This document shows, in pieces, positions 57,987 to 64,000 of a stretch of 64,000 nucleotides of DNA; the stretch's first letter is position 1, and the number at the start of each line of letters is the position of its first letter. The notes under the pieces are model-generated. The model had not been told where the DNA came from. It worked only from the letters and a program-made list of their open reading frames with translations, and searched no databases. The stretch lies in contig OY776119.1 in the NCBI GenBank assembly GCA_963675135.1, positions 1,612,001 to 1,676,000 on the forward strand, given 5' to 3'. This DNA is from Galeopsis tetrahit. Its lineage: Eukaryota > Streptophyta > Magnoliopsida > Lamiales > Lamiaceae. The position numbers and the translations under genes were made by a program.

Positions 57987-58592
57987 TAAGTAGAAAAAAT
58001 TAGAGTAGTGTTAAAGAAATAAAAAAAACAAAAAATTGGGAGGCCTAAGTGGCATCTATCTTGTTATATATATATGTACATGGTCAATAATGTTAATTAA
58101 AAGCATGTGTATATAGTAAATTAATCATGAAATTATTCGGTGTGAATCATACATTATTGTTCATCTTCTTCTTCTTCTCATCATTAATTTGATTATCAAT
58201 TACTCCATTAAATAAATGAATACGTAGAAATAATACATGATTCGACATTTTAAAATAAAAATTGTTCTCCTACTCGTAATAATAACAAGTTAATTTTAAA
58301 CCATACATTGATTTTGGCAATATATGATTATTGTGTTGCCATATTAATTAATGGGTATTATAGTTTTTTAAAGCATAAATGTAAGCGCGTAATGTATTCT
58401 CGGTCCTGCTTTTCAATACTCTCTCCCATTCAAAATATATGTCATTCCAGGTTCATGCATAATTTTTATTTAAAAAAAATATATGTACATAAATGTTTAT
58501 TGATCTTAAGGGTAAATTTGAAATGAATGCAATTAATTTACATTGAAAAGTGTGAAACAATTTATATTTTACAAAGAAAAATGAAAGGTCAA

Positions 58593-59573
58593 ATTTAAGT
58601 TAAATTTTGAAATACGAAACCCCTCGTATTCTACCCCACGAGCTTTCATTTAATTGCAACTTTTAATTACCTTCCCGAAGAAGCCTATATATAAATTGAA
58701 ATGCTGAGAATAATTCCCATTGATGGTTTAGGGTTTAGGTCTGTTTATCCAGCATGTTGAAAGAATCTCGGTCTGCTCAGGTCTTGTTTCTTTTCAAGTT
58801 TCAATATTTACCAATGCCTTACATGAAGTAGTAACAATACGAATTGTTTGAAGACCTTGATAATGATTTATTCTTTAATTTCGGAGTAGTTGTTAATCTT
58901 ATTACCTTATATTTCATATTTGTCCATAGTTTCAAATGTATTTTCTAAATTGCAGCCTAACTTCCAATTTCCATTCTTGTGAATGCTATTGTACATAATT
59001 AACATTCTTTAAATTCAAGGGAATTACTGGATAATAGATTTGTCACTTAGCCTTTTTATTTGTTCTTGTTTTCCGTTAAATTAGTTACTCTACATTTTAA
59101 TGCAATCTATCTTATTGTTATAGCAGGAGCTTGGCGCGTCGCATAAGAGAGCTACACTTTCACCATTACCAATTGTCAAGTTTCTAAAACTTATATTTTC
59201 TATTCGACTCGATGAAGTAAAATTCAGAGACACAATGAATCTTCTTGGGATCTTCCCTAATCTAAAGATGTTAGTCATTGAAGACGTGGAACCCATGGCT
59301 TATTTGAAGGATCCACCACCCGTCTACTTGGATCTCTCCAACTCCTTTCTGATGCAACTGAAAACAGTTCATATCAATTCACCTTTGAATAATTCCCAAA
59401 TATTTCAGATTATTGAGTTTTTGTTGAAATATGCAAGCACACTCGAAAAGTTGGTGATTCAGCCCGAATGTGGCATGTCATATTCAAAGGAGACTTTTTC
59501 TCGAGCTGCAAAGAAACTGTTGAGTATGCCAAGTGCCTCACCAACTGCAAAGGTGATTTTCCACACAAATTGA
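58593..59573 (+). pseudogene. F-box copy E: promoter joined to FBD exon, F-box missing
   Basis: The promoter-type segment (CGAAACCCCTCGTATTC, 58615) leads within about 130 bases to the end of exon 1 (CAGCATGTTGAAAGAATC ... CTGCTCAG|GTCTTG). Exon 2 at 59127-59573 encodes ELGASHKRATLSPLPIVKFLKL and a full FBD domain (LKTVHINSPLNNSQIFQIIEF ... KLVIQPECGMSY). The F-box and LRR are deleted, so no receptor function is expected. Confidence 0.8.
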
Positions 59574-59634
59574 TCATAACGATCTCAATCACTTCAAGTT
59601 AAAGTTCTCTTTTGCAAAAGGTACTTGCGTTTGG

Positions 59635-60018
59635 TGACATCATTCACTTCCTGAACTTTTGCTATATTTTAAGACTTGAACATTTGGTTAGAAATATATA
59701 ATTTAGTGCAAGTTTTTTTGCAGTTGGTACCTGAGATATATTATGTAATTTATCGTAGACATATCTAATATATTATGCTAAATTTGAATGAGGTCATTTC
59801 GACTAATATATATGCTAAAATGACCCCGTTCGTTTTATCATATATATTAGTCGAAATGACCCCATTCAAATTTAGCATAATATATTACATATGTCCACGA
59901 TAAATTACAAAATATATATCATGTACCAACTGTCAAAAAAACTTGCACAAAATTACATATTTCTAACCAAATGTTCAAGTTTGCAAATGTAGCAAAGTTC
60001 AGGAAGTGAATGATGTCA
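59635..60018. repeat. Second F-box-family foldback: 180-bp arms, ~24-base loop
   Basis: 59635-59814 and 59839-60018 are inverted copies. TGACATCATTCACTTCCTGA at the left answers the mirrored AGGAAGTGAATGATGTCA at the right, and GACTAATATATATG faces CATATATATTAGTC around the loop. The arms are the 3' flank of F-box genes (compare 23280-23490). Similarity may extend about 12 bases further out on each side. Confidence 0.85.
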
Positions 60019-60413
60019 ACAAAATGCAGCCATGAATCAATGTCACCGGCTAATGACATATCAAAGTGAGGCCTGATTTTAATTTCGAATTTCAGAATCT
60101 TGGGCCCTTTCCACCGTAGGAGAGCATGATTAATAAAGTTTCGAACCTTCTCTGTTCCTTTGTCTGGGGTTATAGTTTCGCAGAAATGAAGGCAAGGGAC
60201 GGTGGTCCAGAGGTTATTCCAACGTTTGGACAGAATAGTTGTCGAAACAACATCTCTCATTGGCAACCATGACAGGATTCTGAGAATTAAAAAGCTGGGT
60301 AACTCACTGAGTCGATCCACGAGTTTAGTGCTTATTGATTCTTCTTCCTCTTCCTCAAAATCATCCTCGAGTTCACTGCTTATTGATTTTTCTTCCTCCT
60401 CGTAATCATCCAT
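59919..60413 (-). pseudogene. F-box copy F: N-terminal half fused to inverted 3' flank
   Basis: ATG at 60413 on the minus strand opens MDDYEEEEKSISSEL, where the acidic SIS motif is doubled (EEEEEESISTKL) compared with copy C. A complete F-box follows (LVDRLSELPSFLILRILSWLPMRDVVSTTILSKRW), then sequence up to SLAGDIDSWLHF near 60020. There it jumps straight into the 3' flank, removing LRR and FBD. The frame runs on to 59919. A truncated F-box protein could in principle bind SKP1 without a substrate domain. Confidence 0.8.
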
Positions 60414-60439
60414 ATTACCAGCAATCGAAATGCTACACA

Positions 60440-61000
60440 AAAAATCAAAAGTAATTACACATACACAATATGAAAACTAACAACCCATTTCGAATTCAAG
60501 GTAAAAACTAATGAATTGTATGAGAAATTACCAAAGACTCGGTTGCTTTAGAACAGTAGTACTACTTCATCCAATGTGTCTTTTGAGTTTCTTAATGGGA
60601 ATTATTCTCAGTATTTCAATTTATGGGCTTCTTCGGGAAGCTCAAGAGTTGGGGTAGAAAGAATACGAGGGGTTTCGTATTTCAAAATTATTTATGTTAA
60701 ATTTCCTTTCTAAAAAAACATATTCTTCCATATGAATTACCCCGTCCTTCCACTTATAAGCTTTCCGTTACATTTTATTAAGAAAAGTGATTAAATAAGT
60801 ACAAGTGATGTGATTAGAAGAAGGAGAGAGAAAAAGAAAATAATCACAATCACGTTGAAATAAGAAAAATGAGAATAATGAAATTAGACAGAAGAGTATT
60901 TTTTTTATTTTAATGTTGGTGCAATTAATTAATTAATTAATTAAGGGGTTGTAATTGTAATTAGTTTTTTTTTTTTTTTTTGAGGGGGGTAATTGTAATT
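60440..61000. other. Promoter of copy F (minus strand) and AT-rich spacer
   Basis: On the minus strand 60580-60710 carries the family promoter segment (TTTCGTATTC with TACCCC). Beyond it are AT-rich sequence, a run of AATTAATTAATTAATT near 60930 and a T tract near 60970. No gene is visible. Confidence 0.5.
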
Positions 61001-61007
61001 AGCTTTG

Positions 61008-61273
61008 GCCATCGGTCGAGACCCCGATACCTGGAAAAATCCGTTAGATTTCAAACCGGAGAGGTTCCTCGAATCCGAAATTGACATGCGCGGGAGGGAT
61101 TTCGAGCTAATTCCGTTTGGAGCCGGGCGACGAATTTGCCCCGATTGCCGTTAGCGGTGAGGATGGTGCCGGTGATGCTGGGGTCGCTTTTAAATTCGTT
61201 TGACTGGAAGCTGGACGGTGAAATTGCCCCGAAGGATCTGGATATGGAGGAGAAATTTGGAATTACGTTGTAA
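61008..61273 (+). pseudogene. Cytochrome P450 3' exon fragment (CYP76-like), frameshifted
   Basis: The frame AIGRDPDTWKNPLDFKPERF then LESEIDMRGRDFELIPFGAGRRICP gives the PERF motif and the start of the heme-binding loop, whose FGAGRRIC cysteine ligates haem. One base is missing right after the Pro (near 61141). The next frame resumes with LPLAVRMVPVMLGSLLNSFDWKL and APKDLDMEEKFGITL, then TAA. The pattern resembles CYP76 enzymes, which often oxidise monoterpenoids. No upstream exons are present, so it is a dispersed remnant. Confidence 0.8.
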
Positions 61274-62291
61274 AAAAATTGGTTTGTAGGTTATGATATA
61301 GAAGTATGGTTTATCCATTACACATGTTTTTGAAATGTCAAAAAATTGTGATAGTTGGAACATTAAATTCATGGACTTGTGGCACATTAATATCATTAAT
61401 TGGTCATACATATCCAATATGAGACAAAGAAACGGCACGGGTGTAAAGCCATAATTACTTTTTGAGATATGTAAACAATTGTGAGAAAATATGTGAATAT
61501 TGTAAGGGTGAGGATAAATTTTTTTTCATATTGTAGCAGCAGAAGTTAAAATGTTCATAGCATTTGAAAGGGGAATGAGAGATCCATTGAAAGATGAAAC
61601 AGAGAAGTTTATTTCCATAAATTGTTGGGGGTTTTCTTAGATCTGTAGTGTTAAATTTGTCTGCCCTCCATTGTTTTTCCCTTTTACCTTTTCATAAGAG
61701 TAAGTGTAAAGCTAATTATTTGCAACTAGAATTCATAGCATATTATTTTGATTAGTAAATTGGACATTTCCGCAGAATTAATCCTCAATTCAGACACAAT
61801 GATTAAATATTAAATGGGCCATAATTAATCTTTGCCAGCATATGAAAAGACCTTACAAATATTAAATGGGCAATTGACCTGGTATTGTGAACAACAAAAT
61901 ACCCTTTGACGAGGTGTATCAGGTGTATTCTGCTTATCATATTTAATTCCTAATCTACAACTAAGCAGTGGGAATGTTTTCAATTTTATTCTTTTCATTT
62001 TACTCGCATTATTAAAAATAAAGTTATTCTTTTAATTATTTTTTTCCTTTCCTTTAAAATCCTACTATGGATGGGTTGGAATTCTCTATTTTATTCAATA
62101 CAATGTATGAGTCACTATTAAAACACTGATGTATGAAGCTACAATAATATTCTATCAATCAATTATGTAATGTTTATGTTTACTCAACCACCACTAAATT
62201 TGTTGAATTTTCTCTGCTTTGCAGAATTGGTTCTGCCTTGGAAAAATTTCAGAAAAAGTTAGCAAAGATGGTCGGTTACCTTGTACACTAA
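61274..62291. other. Gene-free stretch
   Basis: AT-rich DNA with no convincing open frame, repeat array or transposon terminus. Confidence 0.5.
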
Positions 62292-62449
62292 GGGCATGTT
62301 TGATAGCAAAGATGGATTATCTAAGATTAGGATGATAACTCAACTTTATAAATTTTAAAGCATAATCTACCCTTAATCTAAGTTATCAAACAACCAATAA
62401 AAATGATATATAATTAATCTAGATTTAATCTAAGCTATCAAACATGGTC
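62292..62449. mobile_element. Tourist-type MITE, 158 bp
   Basis: GGGCATGTTTGATAGC at the left and GCTATCAAACATGGTC at the right are inverted repeats, with TAA at both sides (62289-62291 and 62450-62452). Two internal ATCTAAGATTAGGAT-type words are also mirrored. Confidence 0.85.
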
Positions 62450-62474
62450 TAAGGATAAGGATCCTGAGAGAGCG

Positions 62475-64000
62475 ATGGAGAGCGAGAGCGAATGGAGAGC
62501 AGTAGGGAGGAGGGGGAGAAGAGTAGTGCCCGGCCACCAACCCAGGCCATCCGAGTACGATGGACAAAGCTCCAAGAGGACTGGTAGAAAAGAGCACGAC
62601 GGACAGACAGGGCTGCGCGAGGGGTACCGACATCGCAACCTGAGGAGGCACCAGAGCACCGAGGAGAAGGACACTCTGACCTTCTTCTTCAAGAACTTTC
62701 CAAAGGAGTGCAGTATGGAGACATTATATCGAAGTTTCAGCGCGGTGGGTAAAGTTCGGGACCTGTTCTGCCCCCGGAAAACAGACAAAGCTGGGAACCC
62801 TTTCGGTTTCGTGAGATTTCCGGATAGCTACAAAGCGGATGACCTGCTGGTCGACTTAAATAATGTGTGGATCGGCAGCTACAAACTACGGGTCTACCCA
62901 CCAAGATTCACCAGGAATCAGGATAAAACCAGAGCGACATCGACGCACGTGATCCCAGCAAACTGTGGTTTGAGAGAGGAAAATACGTCTTTTGCAGATA
63001 TAATCGAAGGAAGGAAAAAGGGTGTGAAACAAAACCAACTCCCAGAAGACACTTTAGAATATCAAACAGAGGAGAAGGAGAGGAAATGGCTAGAAAATTG
63101 CTACACGGGCTTTTTGAAGAGATCATTCTCATGGGAAGACCATGGCGAGGAAATTCAAGCGGAATGCAATGGAAAGCTAAAGCTCCGATCAATGGGAGGC
63201 AATCTAATATTGATACAAGGGGTATCAGAAACCACGGTCGGCGAAACAATTAACGGTTTCGATGAGTGGGGAGAATTTTGGTTTGAGTGGACCAGGCCTT
63301 GGAAAGAAATAGATGTAAACCAATACAGAAAGGTATGGACTAGATGGTACGGTGTACCAATGCACGTATGGTCCATGAAATTCTTCGCTCTTGCATGTGC
63401 AAAAACTGGCTCTTTTATCAAAATGGACGAGATGACATCCCAAGTAAGAAAATTGGATTTTGCTAGGATTCTCATGTTTACAGGGCTCAAAACGATTGAC
63501 GGCATTCAAACAGCTCGCGTCGATGGTGTTTCTTTCACTATTAGAGTGGTGGAAGAGCATAGTTGCGACTGTTCATGCAAAGAGGTGGAATCACCCGGTG
63601 AGAATTCCGACTCCGATTCAGAGTTCGATTGGGCAGGTGCACATGGCGAATTAGATGACAACACTCAGATTTCGGATGGCCCGGCCGAGGTCATAGTCGA
63701 GGAAGACGGCGGCTCCGATGACGAAGGTAACGGTAACATAGGGAGCTCAAACGACGCATTAAAAGGCCTGAACGACACCCGAGAGAACTTTGACATGGGA
63801 AAAAGCATAAGGGCGGCTGACATTAATGAATCAGTCTTGGAAGATGAAACAAACCCACGCTTGCAGTTATCACAACCAATTTTGGGGAGGTTCCCAAATC
63901 CCTCGGAAGACTCAGTTAGTGGGGCCCAATATTCAGACATTATTGCCGAGGGGCTCAAGGAGGTCAGCACTCCCTCTCTGCCGCCAAATCAAGAATACGG
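62475..64000 (+). CDS. LINE ORF1-type protein with RRM, open to the window edge
   Basis: ATG at 62475 opens 508 codons without a stop and runs off the right edge. Residues about 75-155 form an RNA-recognition motif (FFFKNFPKECSMETLYRSF as RNP2 region, NPFGFVRFPD as RNP1). Residues about 200-355 resemble the conserved plant LINE ORF1 / DUF4283-like region, with FWFEWTRPWKEIDVNQYRKV and WYGVPMHVWSMKFFALACAK. An acidic Ser/Asp-rich tail follows. In plant L1-type LINEs such a protein binds element RNA and precedes the endonuclease-RT ORF, which would lie to the right. A host RRM protein is less likely given the second domain. It starts 25 bases after a MITE. Confidence 0.75.
   Translation, partial: MESESEWRAVGRRGRRVVPGHQPRPSEYDGQSSKRTGRKEHDGQTGLREGYRHRNLRRHQSTEEKDTLTFFFKNFPKECSMETLYRSFSAVGKVRDLFCPRKTDKAGNPFGFVRFPDSYKADDLLVDLNNVWIGSYKLRVYPPRFTRNQDKTRATSTHVIPANCGLREENTSFADIIEGRKKGVKQNQLPEDTLEYQTEEKERKWLENCYTGFLKRSFSWEDHGEEIQAECNGKLKLRSMGGNLILIQGVSETTVGETINGFDEWGEFWFEWTRPWKEIDVNQYRKVWTRWYGVPMHVWSMKFFALACAKTGSFIKMDEMTSQVRKLDFARILMFTGLKTIDGIQTARVDGVSFTIRVVEEHSCDCSCKEVESPGENSDSDSEFDWAGAHGELDDNTQISDGPAEVIVEEDGGSDDEGNGNIGSSNDALKGLNDTRENFDMGKSIRAADINESVLEDETNPRLQLSQPILGRFPNPSEDSVSGAQYSDIIAEGLKEVSTPSLPPNQEY

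Larger units (their letters stand above)
53510..58140. repeat. Segmental duplication, copy 2 (expanded by insertions)
   Basis: It corresponds to 48990-50340 but is enlarged by a nested MITE group (53873-54831), a TRIM (55293-57127) and a Harbinger-type MITE (57215-57986). The sequence on both sides of each insertion lines up with uninterrupted sequence in copy 1. Confidence 0.8.

Noticed and set aside
58419..58590. Possible MITE
   Set aside because: It is similar to the left part of the MITE at 53990 but lacks the right end; kept only as a remark in that entry.
61008..61273. Functional P450 gene
   Set aside because: Only the last ~90 codons are present and the frame is broken in the heme loop.
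1..64000. tRNA, rRNA or conserved ncRNA genes
   Set aside because: No cloverleaf with A/B boxes or rRNA segment was seen; the tRNA-like words are retrotransposon primer sites.

Overview
This window looks like nuclear DNA of a dicot plant, probably an asterid. The evidence is AT-rich intergenic DNA, GT-AG introns, a cluster of F-box/LRR/FBD genes, a CYP76-like P450 remnant, a plant-mobile-domain gene, and several plant transposon classes nested in one another. There is no bacterial or organellar signature. The assignment rests on gene families; I cannot name the species.

Layout. (1) 1-3630: right end of a CACTA element whose 11-exon gene ends in a ULP1-type protease, followed by subterminal repeats and a CACTA terminus. 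(2) 3631-16522: a minisatellite, then a Tork-like Copia (Copia-1) interrupted at 7635 by a SIRE-like Copia (Copia-2) with a long 5' LTR and a triplicated 3' region. (3) 16523-21330: a broken plant-mobile-domain gene on the minus strand and a triplicated AT-rich block upstream of it. (4) 21339-24430: one intact F-box/FBD gene (copy A). (5) 24818-33832: F-box copy B, split by two minus-strand Copia elements (Copia-3 and Copia-4). (6) 34030-36237: the 3' end of another Copia-like element.

(7) 36238-46745: a Harbinger-type MITE split by a roughly 10-kb Helitron. The Helitron carries a MULE-like element, and that element carries a gag-only Gypsy. A second copy of the MITE at 57215-57986 preserves the uninterrupted insertion site. 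(8) 46750-60710: a tandemly duplicated block of F-box copies C-F with spacers in which MITEs and a small LTR element (TRIM) inserted independently. Two perfect-looking foldbacks made of F-box sequence lie here (47591-47986 and 59635-60018). (9) 61008-64000: a frameshifted P450 3' exon, a small MITE and the 5' part of a LINE whose RRM-bearing ORF1 is open to the window edge.

Only F-box copy A and the two TE proteins at 40727-42214 and 62475-64000 look intact over what can be seen. Most Copia coding regions carry stops that fit C-to-T changes, as expected for silenced methylated repeats. The most unusual material is the Helitron with a repeated 5' terminus and host-gene scraps, the F-box hairpins that could feed small-RNA regulation of copy A, and the paired filled and empty insertion sites.
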